Shown here piece by piece: positions 24,414 to 32,685 of a stretch of 46,493 bases of DNA (its first letter is position 1; each line of letters opens with the position of its first letter). Origin of the DNA: an uncultured Lachnospiraceae bacterium (lineage in GTDB: Bacteria; Bacillota; Clostridia; Lachnospirales; Lachnospiraceae). Made by a program: the position numbers and the translations under genes. Location of the stretch: positions 1-46,493 of the forward strand of contig CALWGM010000026.1 in assembly GCA_944380065.1 (NCBI GenBank), given 5' to 3'. The notes beneath the pieces were generated by a model. That model worked only from the letters and a program-made list of their open reading frames with translations. It had not been told where the DNA came from and did no database searches.

Positions 24414-27400
24414 TTACTTCTGCACGGTTTTTCTTCTCCACACCAGAACGCCTGCCGCGCCTGCAGCCGCAGCGACTGCAAGAACCGCCCACATTCCTGC
24501 TGTGGACGCATCTCCTGTTTTAACGGAAGAATCACTTCCCTGGGGATCTTTTCCACCCTGGTTCTGCTGCTGATCCTGGTTCTGAGAATCGCTTCCGGGC
24601 TGCTGATCATCCCCGGACTGTCCCGGCTGATCCTCGCCCGGTTTCTGATCATCTCCGGACTGTCCCGGCTGATCCTCTGCCGCAGCACAGGATACCATGA
24701 TTTCCAGATCTCCGTTCACCTGCTCACCGGGAATGCTGACCGTTCCGACCGCCGCATCATAGTCGTAGGCACTGGCAGCCAGCTCCTGTCCGGCCACTTT
24801 CACCGTGATGGTTTCCGGCAGGCGATACCCCTCTGCCGCCTGCACAGTACCGGTATAATCGCTGCCCTGCTCTGCCGTCTCCGGGCCTTCAAAGCTTCCG
24901 TTCTGCACGGAAACCGTTACATCGTAAATCTCCGGCAGCGGCTCCTGTGTCTCCTCCTCCAGCCGGATCTCGGAGCGGTCGCGCACACGCAGGCGATTGC
25001 CTTCCGCGTCATGGGAAACAAAACCTGCCGCGCTGATCTGCGCGCCCTCCTTCACAAACTCTTCCAGAGCCTGGGAAGTGCTGTCCGAATACCCGATATA
25101 TCCGTCGATGAATACACGGCACGCCTCACCGCTGTCATCCTGTACCATGATGGACTCCACAATGTCTCCGGCAAGAGTCACGCCTGTCACTTCTCCGCGT
25201 ACACGAACCAGTTTTCCGAAGTTTGTCTCATAATCGTTCGCTTCTTTGGTGGTTGTGTCGGTAATCACCACATCCTTCGTACCTTCCAGAACAGTAACAG
25301 AGATTGCAGACAGCTGCTTATCTCCGATATATTCGCTGACAGAACCGGTTATCTGTACCTGATCGCCGCGGCGGATATTGCTGTCGTCAATCGGGAACAC
25401 ATTGATTCCGTTTCCTTCCTCATCCTGGATATAAATGGTGTTAAAGAATGCATTTCCGCTTTCTGCCGTTCCGTTGGCCACTGTGCCTGCAACGGTAAAT
25501 ACCTCGCCGTCTTCACCGGCGCGCGCTTCCTGGATCGTGCTGATCACAGGTTCTTTCTTCACGCCGCTCAGCAGGTTCTGTGCCATAACGCCGTTGGCAT
25601 AGCTTACCTGATCCTCCGCGGATACTTCAAAATTAGAGCAGAATACGGTGCCGCAGGCATACACGCGTCCCTGGCCGACAGCTTCTGTCGCCATGGATAC
25701 CACGTCGCCCTTCTGTACCACCGCCGTATCCGGATCATAATCCGCGCTATAGCTCAATACCGGTTTGTCATGTCCCTGGGACGGCGCTTTGCTGTTAATC
25801 GAATAGGTTGTATCATGCCCGTAAACGATCGCTTCGCCTTTACCCACGCTGACAGAACAGCCGGAATAAGAACTGTATTTCAGGCCGGATTCCTGAACGC
25901 CTGCCAGAATACTCTGTACCGCCGGATCCGAACTGTCATAATTAAAGTCGTCAAAATACAGACGGTAGGGCTGCCCGCCGTTATCATCCTGATCGATCAG
26001 CTCATCATCGTTGATCCGCATGGTGGAGCCAATGCCCTCCAGCAGACTATTTGCCTGTGCATAGGATGTGTAGGGCAGACCTCCGTTGGCGTCCTGATAA
26101 TCCGCCAGGCCGCAGACTACTACCGTGCCTCCTCCGTTCACATAATCACTGACTACCTGAATGAAATCATCCTCAAATACGCTGGGCTGCGCCTCTCCGG
26201 TATAATCGCTGGTATATTTCAGCGGTGCGGATACCACGAACAGCGCCACATCTTCCAGCATCCCGGCGGTCACTTCCTCACCCGGCTGCACGATCTTCAC
26301 CTGGATATTATCCGAGGTTCCCATGTTAATAAAGTTGGTCATGTTTCCGGAATAGTAACCGTTTACATAATCGTTGTAGTGCGTTCCGTCAATCAGCACT
26401 TTGGTGGCGATGGACGGATCCGATACACTGAGTTTCAGTACGTCCGTAAAGGTATACTCCTCCCCGGCAATCTTCGCCGTCATCTGTACATTGATATTGA
26501 ATCCACCGGCTGTGTCTGCCGTATACGGGAAGGAATAAGTATAGGAAGTCCTCGCCCCCACCACGCCGTTATCGCCTGCTGCGGCGAGATCCGCGGTATG
26601 GAACGGCTGATCCTGTCCCTCCATGGTATAGGTCAGGGACGTCACTGTCATATCGTCGCTCAGATTATTGAAAATCTGGCTGGAAATATTGATGCTGTCG
26701 CCTTTGATCGGCATCGCCACATCACTGGATGTGTTGGAAATGCCGGCGTTGACGCTCTTGCCCGTCCATACAGGGGCAGTCACGGCGATATTCTTGTCTG
26801 CCTGCGTAATCCGCAGATAGTAATAGCCGTACCCGGTGGCAAGATTTTCAAACTCCACAGAAGCGCTTCCTCCGGTAAAGGTCTTTTCTGCCAGCGTCTG
26901 CCCACCGTTTACAATTACCTCCACCTTCGTCTCGCCCTCCGTATCCGTCGGATCTGAGATTTCCGCTTTGATATCCACTGTTTCTTGCTCATCCAGGATG
27001 GATCCCATCGCGTTTCCATTCAGTGTATACAGGATAGACAGATCGTTATCCTCTGTGGCGTAAACACGGTAATTTTTCAGCGCGTCGTAAATGGATTCCT
27101 CTGTCAGCCCATCCGACAGGATTACGCTTCTGGCGGTATTGGAATCGCCCCAGTTGCCCTTATGATTATCCTGATTGTTTGTGGGCGCCACATGCCATCC
27201 CTTGTCCAGAGCCCTGGTGTAGTAGCTGTAGGAAGGGAAATAACCGGAACTTCCGATTGCTCCCTCGCCGTTTCCAACTTCGATCAGCGTGATCTGGTTA
27301 TCGATCACCGGATCATAAAGAGCAAAATCCATGAAATCACCGAACGTATCTCCCGGGTGGTTGAACTGGGAAATCGTTTCCGGATTCTCGTTCAGCGTAT

Positions 27401-29840
27401 CATAATACGCTTCCAGGACTTCATAATTGTCGCCCTTCCTGTAAGGCTCTGCGTTTCTGTTTTCAAAACCTTCCGAATTGAAGGTGTTGATATGCCCGGG
27501 AGCTCCGCCGGACCATGTCATCTCAAAGCCATAGATTCCGACAAAATCCTCCTCCTGGGCGGTAATATTTCTGGCTCCCTCTCTTCCCTCTTTCCAGGAA
27601 GCGTTCTCATCTTCCGCGTTCTCATCGCCCAGATGGGTGGTTCCCGCAGACGGCAGCCCACTCTGTCCCTCAAAGGAATTGGAATGGTCTGTCAGCGCCA
27701 GGAAATCCAGGTTTTCCACATTGGCCGCATGTTCAAACGCCTGCTCCACCGTACCGGTTCCGTCTGAAAGATTGGTGTGGGCGTGAAGCTGTCCGAAATA
27801 AAGGCCGTAATCATCGATGTACATCGGCGCCTTATAGGTAAAGGTATAAACCTCTCCCGTCTGAGCCGCTGTTTCACCATTTTCCGGAATGTAGGCCAGC
27901 GCCTTGATGATAACCGGCTGATCTTTTCCGGGAGTCTCCGCAATTTCAATCGCCTCCGTATATTTCTGCGCTTCATTGCCTGCTTCCGGATCTGCCGGTT
28001 CTGTGCCGTCCGTATTCATCGTAAAATAAATCTCGGCGCCGTCAGCCGCTTCGAGGGTAATCTCCTGTCCGGCTGTCACACTGGCTCCGCTGACCGGGGA
28101 AGCTTCCACTTCCAGGCCTTCCACATCTCCTGAGGGCTCGTCCGGGGTATCCGGAATCGCTGTCACCTGGCAGAACTCCAGGGCAAACATCCCTTCACTG
28201 CCTTCTGCAATATTATAGTATGCGCTCCAGTTTCCATTGGAATCATACCATTCCATATAGGCGTCGCGCACAGTATTCTTCACATAATACAGACCGTTTC
28301 CCGCGTTCTCCAGCACCCACCTGTCATTTTTCTCGCCCAGCGGCATACTGCTGTAGCTGTCTCCCATACCGATATTCTGTCCATTATAGGAGAAACTGTA
28401 AGTACCGTCGCCGTTATCCACTACCGTCCAGACATCCTTCTGCGTATACCCGCTCAGGACGCCGTCCGCAGATTTTTCCACATCCGTTCCCTTATTATAA
28501 AAACCAGAATATTCCGCAGACAGAGCTTTCATATAAGCCGGCGCATAGATCACAACCTGGTCGCCGTCTGTAATGGGCACATCCGGAGTGTCCGGAGTAT
28601 CTGTTACTTTGTAGAAGGACAGCTGAAACTGATCGTCTTCTGCCGCAGAATCAGAGTTATAGGTGCTCCAGTTGCTGTACTTCTCATACCACTCCATATA
28701 GTTTCCGCGGCCGGTATTCCGCACATTGTACAGACCGTCTCCCAGATCAATCAGCTGCCAGTCGTCATGAACAGCGCCCAGATCCATGCTGGCATAGCTG
28801 TCGCCCAGGCCGATATTCTGTCCATCCTGCCGGAAACTGTAGCTTCCGTCTTCATTCACGGCAACGGTCCAGATATTGTCCTCTGTATATCCGGTTACGG
28901 TACCGTCATCGCTGACCATAATGTCAGTTCCCACATTATAAAAACCGGTTTTCTCAGACGACAGCGCTTTGTTATAGGCCGGCGCATAGATCACAACCTG
29001 GTCGCCGTCTCCGATCAGAGTTCCCTCTTTCACGGTATACTTCAGCTGCTGCACCTCACTGTAACTCCCATCCAGCACAGCCACCGCTTTCAGCGTGCAA
29101 TCTTCTGTGATCTCCGGCTGATTGTCCGCACTGTAAAGTTCCCTGGTCCCGCTGTCGGCAGGATCGCTGCCGTCCAAGGTGAAATAAATCTCCGCCCCGG
29201 CCGTCACAGTAGACAGCTGGATCCTGGTTCCGGTCTCCACTTCTCCCGCCTGGGGAACTGCTGAGGGCGCCGCTACCGTCGCTACTCCGGATCCGCCTTC
29301 CTGTAACTTATACAATGTAAATTCCGAAGGATACGCATTCGGGTTCCCGCTCACCGTAGTCGTTTTGTAGCCGCGGAACTTATTCTGCGAACCTTTGTTG
29401 CTGGCCAGGATCACCGTGTCCTCGCCCTGTCCGGAAAACGTGTATTTCCCGTTTTCAAACGTCCATTTCCACTGGTACCCGCCCTGTGAGATGCCATTGT
29501 TGTTCCCGCCCTTCGGCGCAACGGATACGCCGTTGCTGTCCGTCAGGACTGCCTGATCTCCGGTCACAGTAATATCCCATACTGCCGCATCCACCGGATT
29601 CTCCAGCGCATCGCCCGCGTTCGTGATTTCCTGCGCGGTAATCCAGGTTCCGTCCAGCACGCCCGGCGCATATCCGGTATCGGTCACCATCACATATCTG
29701 CCTGTTGTAAAAGAAGCCCCGTCCGCAACCTTCTGATAGGTATCCGAAGCGGCCAGGACTGTGACAGGCAGCAGAGACAGAAGCATCAGGGCTGTCAGGA
29801 TCAGGGAGAGGAATCGTTTCATCTTACCTCTTTTTCTCAT
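24414..29840 (-). CDS. Large secreted CehA/McbA-type PHP metallohydrolase, cell-surface anchored
   Basis: 1808 aa. A signal peptide (FLSLILTALMLLSLLPVTVLAAS) opens the protein. Two chitobiase/hexosaminidase C-terminal-like modules (about 190-265 and 575-670; AEIYFTLDGSDPAD and AEIYFTMN) flank two ~140-residue repeats starting GDQVVIYAPAY. Residues ~678-950 form the PHP phosphoesterase core: QLHAHTNLSDG, LALTDHSN, GHINTFN, QFNHPGD, NNQDNHKGNW. A class I amidotransferase-like segment lies near 1146-1250 (VVSDYVNGGGTVVVCG), and an OB-fold like that of YhcR nucleases near 1430-1525. A Gln/Gly/Asp linker leads to VKTGD and a hydrophobic tail ending RRKTVQK, an anchor without LPXTG. The start at 29840 follows GGAGGAG. 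It probably hydrolyses an extracellular phosphoester; the substrate is unknown. Confidence 0.85.
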   Translation of the reverse strand: MRKRGKMKRFLSLILTALMLLSLLPVTVLAASDTYQKVADGASFTTGRYVMVTDTGYAPGVLDGTWITAQEITNAGDALENPVDAAVWDITVTGDQAVLTDSNGVSVAPKGGNNNGISQGGYQWKWTFENGKYTFSGQGEDTVILASNKGSQNKFRGYKTTTVSGNPNAYPSEFTLYKLQEGGSGVATVAAPSAVPQAGEVETGTRIQLSTVTAGAEIYFTLDGSDPADSGTRELYSADNQPEITEDCTLKAVAVLDGSYSEVQQLKYTVKEGTLIGDGDQVVIYAPAYNKALSSEKTGFYNVGTDIMVSDDGTVTGYTEDNIWTVAVNEDGSYSFRQDGQNIGLGDSYASMDLGAVHDDWQLIDLGDGLYNVRNTGRGNYMEWYEKYSNWSTYNSDSAAEDDQFQLSFYKVTDTPDTPDVPITDGDQVVIYAPAYMKALSAEYSGFYNKGTDVEKSADGVLSGYTQKDVWTVVDNGDGTYSFSYNGQNIGMGDSYSSMPLGEKNDRWVLENAGNGLYYVKNTVRDAYMEWYDSNGNWSAYYNIAEGSEGMFALEFCQVTAIPDTPDEPSGDVEGLEVEASPVSGASVTAGQEITLEAADGAEIYFTMNTDGTEPADPEAGNEAQKYTEAIEIAETPGKDQPVIIKALAYIPENGETAAQTGEVYTFTYKAPMYIDDYGLYFGQLHAHTNLSDGTGTVEQAFEHAANVENLDFLALTDHSNSFEGQSGLPSAGTTHLGDENAEDENASWKEGREGARNITAQEEDFVGIYGFEMTWSGGAPGHINTFNSEGFENRNAEPYRKGDNYEVLEAYYDTLNENPETISQFNHPGDTFGDFMDFALYDPVIDNQITLIEVGNGEGAIGSSGYFPSYSYYTRALDKGWHVAPTNNQDNHKGNWGDSNTARSVILSDGLTEESIYDALKNYRVYATEDNDLSILYTLNGNAMGSILDEQETVDIKAEISDPTDTEGETKVEVIVNGGQTLAEKTFTGGSASVEFENLATGYGYYYLRITQADKNIAVTAPVWTGKSVNAGISNTSSDVAMPIKGDSINISSQIFNNLSDDMTVTSLTYTMEGQDQPFHTADLAAAGDNGVVGARTSYTYSFPYTADTAGGFNINVQMTAKIAGEEYTFTDVLKLSVSDPSIATKVLIDGTHYNDYVNGYYSGNMTNFINMGTSDNIQVKIVQPGEEVTAGMLEDVALFVVSAPLKYTSDYTGEAQPSVFEDDFIQVVSDYVNGGGTVVVCGLADYQDANGGLPYTSYAQANSLLEGIGSTMRINDDELIDQDDNGGQPYRLYFDDFNYDSSDPAVQSILAGVQESGLKYSSYSGCSVSVGKGEAIVYGHDTTYSINSKAPSQGHDKPVLSYSADYDPDTAVVQKGDVVSMATEAVGQGRVYACGTVFCSNFEVSAEDQVSYANGVMAQNLLSGVKKEPVISTIQEARAGEDGEVFTVAGTVANGTAESGNAFFNTIYIQDEEGNGINVFPIDDSNIRRGDQVQITGSVSEYIGDKQLSAISVTVLEGTKDVVITDTTTKEANDYETNFGKLVRVRGEVTGVTLAGDIVESIMVQDDSGEACRVFIDGYIGYSDSTSQALEEFVKEGAQISAAGFVSHDAEGNRLRVRDRSEIRLEEETQEPLPEIYDVTVSVQNGSFEGPETAEQGSDYTGTVQAAEGYRLPETITVKVAGQELAASAYDYDAAVGTVSIPGEQVNGDLEIMVSCAAAEDQPGQSGDDQKPGEDQPGQSGDDQQPGSDSQNQDQQQNQGGKDPQGSDSSVKTGDASTAGMWAVLAVAAAAGAAGVLVWRRKTVQK
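24580..24682. repeat. Short tandem repeat in the surface-protein linker
   Basis: The block around CCCGGACTGTCCCGGCTGAT occurs twice about 48 bases apart (near 24613 and 24656, allowing for one changed base). It encodes the DQPGQSGDDQ repeats of the flexible linker before the membrane anchor. Such repeats can change copy number by slippage. Confidence 0.6.
28140..29030. repeat. Two diverged direct repeats within the metallohydrolase gene
   Basis: Two units of about 440 bases encode the paired GDQVVIYAPAY modules. The start of each keeps a nearly identical 30-base stretch (about 28540-28570 and 28979-29010), pointing to an internal duplication. Confidence 0.7.
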
Positions 29841-29919
29841 AATCACTCCTCCTTTTCCTACAATAGAGGTTTCCTGTTTCTTTGCTGCTCCCGGCAGGTC
29901 GCCGGGCCTGTCATCTATA

Positions 29920-31083
29920 TCAAACACCAGACTTTTTCCCCACCCGCGTCATCACGCCGGCGCTGATAAAAGCCACCAGTGGAACAGTCAGAAGGATTCC
30001 CAGCGAACCGGCCACGCTCTGCAGGATTTCCAGACAGATATAGTCTGTGTTGACCAGCTGTAAAAACGGAATCTCGTAAGTCTGTACCAGGATCATCATA
30101 TTCAGGGACGAACCCGCAAAAGCCAGGATCAGGGTATTGGCCATCGTCCCCATGGCGTCCCGCCCCACCTGCATGCCGGACCGGAACAACTCCTTCGCTT
30201 TCAGCGCAGGACTCTGTGCTTTTACTTCCCACATGGAGGAGGCGATTCCCAGCGCCACATCCATCACCGCCCCCAGAGCGGAGATCAGAACGCCGCACAC
30301 CAAAAGGCCGCTGACCTTCAGCCCCTTGTCAGCGCCGTACAGAATCAGATTCTCCGCCTCCTGCATATTGAAGCCGTTCATGGGCGTAATGCTTCCCACG
30401 ATGGCGGCCGCCACTCCGGCCACCAGCACGCCGCCCACACATCCCAGCACGGCGCAAAAGGTCTTTTGGGAATATCCGTTCAGAAGGATCAGGGACGCCA
30501 CCGCCGTCACGGCGGTTATCACGACCGTCAGCGGAATCGCCGCTCCTCCCCGGATCAGGCCCGGGATCAGGATAAACCAGATGGTGCACAGCGTAAACAC
30601 CAGACCGGCCAGCGCCCCCAGCCCTTTCTTTCCGCCCAGGAAGATCAACAGAGCAAAAAAGATCAGCAAAAAGATCCCCAGCACAATCCCCCTGTCATAA
30701 TTAAATACCGACGCATAATACGAACCGCTCTCATCGGTCATGATCCGCACGATGATCCGGTTCCCCTCCTGCACATCCACATTAAACAGAGCGCTCATGT
30801 AATTGGTCACCGTCATGATCTCTCCCCGGTGCGCGCCGGACAAAATCTTAATCTCCAGCTCCTGGTCGCCCACACGCCGCCCTTCGGCGTTATCGTAATC
30901 CGGAGCCGCATTGTCCTCCAGCACAGCCGTTACCCTGGCTGCCGCATAGACCAGACGGCTGGAGCTGCTCGCCACTTCTCCCTCCGCAGGCTGGTTCAGA
31001 CGGACGGCACAGCCGGCCAGAATGGAAATCACCGCTGCAAACGGCAGGATCCGCCAGACAAATTTCAAAACTTTCTCTCTCAT
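29920..31083 (-). CDS. YibE/F family membrane protein
   Basis: 387 aa from the ATG at 31081-31083, which follows AAAGGAAG; the longer reading upstream lacks a ribosome site. An N-terminal signal with a lipobox-like LAGC precedes an extracytoplasmic domain (KILSGAHRGEIMTVTNYMSALFNVDVQEG). Then come about seven membrane helices in the YibE/F pattern: LGIFLLIFFALLIFLGGKKGLGAL, IWFILIPGLIRG, GFNMQEAENLILYGADKGLKVSGLLVCG and GAVMDVALGIASSMWEVK. The family is widespread and its function is unknown. The metallohydrolase gene starts 79 bases downstream on the same strand with no terminator between, so they may be co-transcribed. Confidence 0.85.
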   Translation of the reverse strand: MREKVLKFVWRILPFAAVISILAGCAVRLNQPAEGEVASSSSRLVYAAARVTAVLEDNAAPDYDNAEGRRVGDQELEIKILSGAHRGEIMTVTNYMSALFNVDVQEGNRIIVRIMTDESGSYYASVFNYDRGIVLGIFLLIFFALLIFLGGKKGLGALAGLVFTLCTIWFILIPGLIRGGAAIPLTVVITAVTAVASLILLNGYSQKTFCAVLGCVGGVLVAGVAAAIVGSITPMNGFNMQEAENLILYGADKGLKVSGLLVCGVLISALGAVMDVALGIASSMWEVKAQSPALKAKELFRSGMQVGRDAMGTMANTLILAFAGSSLNMMILVQTYEIPFLQLVNTDYICLEILQSVAGSLGILLTVPLVAFISAGVMTRVGKKSGV

Positions 31084-31191
31084 AAACTGCTTCCTTTTCT
31101 TTCTTCGGAGCCGCCTCCCGGACAAAGACTCCCATTGCACGTCTATTATAGAGAGGCTTTGTAAAAATCAGCGAAGGCTGCCGGTAAACTT

Positions 31192-31253
31192 TTCGCAAAA
31201 AGTAAAAAGACCGGGCGTTTTTCCGAAATGCATCCAGAAAAACGCCCGGTCTT
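31192..31253 (-). terminator. Terminator of the SDR gene
   Basis: AAGACCGGGCGTTTTTC (31207-31223) and its exact complement (31237-31253) form a 17-bp stem. The minus strand continues with TTTACTTTTTGC. Confidence 0.9.
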
Positions 31254-31302
31254 ATTCAGATCTGCACTGCAGCAGTATACCTCAGTCACTGACCTGTTTC
31301 GA

Positions 31303-32046
31303 TCAGGTTCTCATCGCGCCGTCCACCGACAGGATCTCCCCCGTCACATAGGACGCCATATCGCTAGCCAGGAAAAGGAACGCATTCGCGATATCCTCCG
31401 GTTCACCCACCCGGCGAAGGGGAATTGCCTGGATCAGCGGGTCGATCATTTCTTTCGGAAGCGCCGCTACCATACTGGTGTTTGTGATTCCGGGCGCCAC
31501 CGCGTTAACCCGGATATGGCTGGGTCCCAGCTCACGTGCCAGCGACCAGGTCAGCCCGTTGATCGCATATTTGCTCATGGGATAGGCCACACCGGAAGGC
31601 TGGCCGCAGATACTCACCATGGAACTGGTATTGAGAATGCATCCGCCGCCCTGCTCCTTCATGATTTTAACCGTCGGCATGATACAGTTCATCGCGGCAC
31701 TCACATTCAGGCTCATAATCTTTTCAAAATGCTCTGATGTATAGTGATCGATCGGCGTGCTGTCGGACATTCCCGCGTTGTTGACCAGGATATCGATCCG
31801 GCCGAATTTATCTCTGATCGCTTCGATTTCCCGCGCCACTGCCTCCGGATCAGAAAGTGCGGGCCACGCGCCGCTTACTTCCCATGCCGGATTTTCCTCC
31901 TTCAGCGAAGCAAGCGCCTTCTCAACGGTCTCCTGACGGGAGCCAAACAGAACAACCTTAGCGCCGTTTTCCAGGAATTTCCTCACCGTTGCATATCCAA
32001 TTCCTCTGGTTCCGCCTGTCACAACTGCCACTTTGTTTTTTAACAT
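31303..32046 (-). CDS. Short-chain dehydrogenase/reductase, BaiA-like
   Basis: 247 aa classical SDR. The cofactor site is TGGTRGIG (10-17), with the structural NNAG motif, catalytic Ser in NTSS, and YPMSK supplying Tyr and Lys. The region after beta2 reads LFGSRQETVEKALASLKEENP. That overall wording and the closing PEDIANAFLFLASDMASYVTGEILSVDGA resemble the 3-alpha-hydroxysteroid dehydrogenase BaiA of bile-acid-converting clostridia as I remember it. It also fits FabG-like reductases, so the substrate is unsettled. No other bile-acid genes are nearby. The ATG at 32044-32046 follows AAGGAGGAATGGAG. Confidence 0.85.
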   Translation of the reverse strand: MLKNKVAVVTGGTRGIGYATVRKFLENGAKVVLFGSRQETVEKALASLKEENPAWEVSGAWPALSDPEAVAREIEAIRDKFGRIDILVNNAGMSDSTPIDHYTSEHFEKIMSLNVSAAMNCIMPTVKIMKEQGGGCILNTSSMVSICGQPSGVAYPMSKYAINGLTWSLARELGPSHIRVNAVAPGITNTSMVAALPKEMIDPLIQAIPLRRVGEPEDIANAFLFLASDMASYVTGEILSVDGAMRT

Positions 32047-32116
32047 AGCTCCATTCCTCCTTGTTGAATTTTCTGTATTTTTCTTACATGTACCGTCACA
32101 TCCATCTTTATCGCTC

Positions 32117-32200
32117 TCAGATTTTGCCTGTTACATATTCCTCTATCTTCTCTACCAGCTCTTTAGCTGTGGCAATCTGTTCTTCTGCCTCATCATAGCT
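32117..32200 (-). pseudogene. C-terminal remnant of an unidentified gene
   Basis: On the minus strand a 27-codon open stretch reads SYDEAEEQIATAKELVEKI and continues to EEYVTGKI and a TGA stop at 32117-32119. An in-frame stop (32201-32203) lies directly upstream, so there is no complete gene. It has the look of a helical C-terminus of a lost protein sitting in the SDR leader region. The family is not recognised. Confidence 0.35.
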
Positions 32201-32432
32201 TCACCAGATCACTCCGTGTTCCCTTTTCGTTATGCTGCGTCAAATTATTTTACCCCCTCTCTTTCTACATTTGAATAGAATGGATATACGCCCACCCACT
32301 TATTAAAATGCTCTTTATTCTTTGCTATCGGCTTCATATTCAGATCCGACTCATGAACTGCTTATTTTTATTATACTCGATTTTCTCCCGCTTTAACACC
32401 TTTTTCTGTTTCATAGTATTGCCCCCAATCCC

Positions 32433-32541
32433 GTTACTGTTCACTCCGTTCACAGTAACTTCGCAAATGGGATTTGCTCACCCCCTGCTCATGTTCTGAC
32501 GCATCAAACAGTACATGTTTGATACTGACCTGAACAGTAAC
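32433..32541. repeat. Nested inverted-repeat element, MITE- or structured-RNA-like
   Basis: The AT-rich gap between the SDR gene and lysS has an outer perfect 11-bp inverted repeat: GTTACTGTTCA at 32433-32443 and TGAACAGTAAC at 32531-32541. Inside it are GTTACTGT/ACAGTAAC (32433-32440, 32451-32458), GCAAAT/ATTTGC (32463-32468, 32472-32477) and ATCAAACA/TGTTTGAT (32503-32510, 32516-32523). The left outer arm can thus pair in two ways. No convincing protein is encoded. I see no transposase. The remainder of 32204-32432 shows nothing identifiable. Confidence 0.6.
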
Positions 32542-32581
32542 CCCGTACTTTCTATTTTCTGCTTTTGCAGTGATTATTTTA

Positions 32582-32619
32582 CTTAAAAGATCCCGGAAGA
32601 TGTCTCTCTCCCAGGATCT
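32582..32619 (-). terminator. Terminator of lysS
   Basis: AGATCCCGGAAGA (32588-32600) pairs with TCTCCCAGGATCT (32607-32619) as a 13-bp stem with two wobble pairs, followed on the minus strand by TTTTAAG. Confidence 0.75.
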
Positions 32620-32685
32620 CATTCATATTTCTTTATAAGTTTTTAAATTATTATAGGAAATTGGTACAAAACTACTTTTTCTGTA

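Noticed and set aside
24369-26957. 862-codon open frame antisense to the surface metallohydrolase
   Set aside because: It is a codon-bias shadow: no ribosome site, no recognisable motif, and the opposite strand encodes clear PHP and anchor domains.
32434-32622. 62-codon minus-strand frame in the lysS-SDR gap
   Set aside because: It starts inside the lysS terminator stem and covers the inverted-repeat element; better explained as non-coding.
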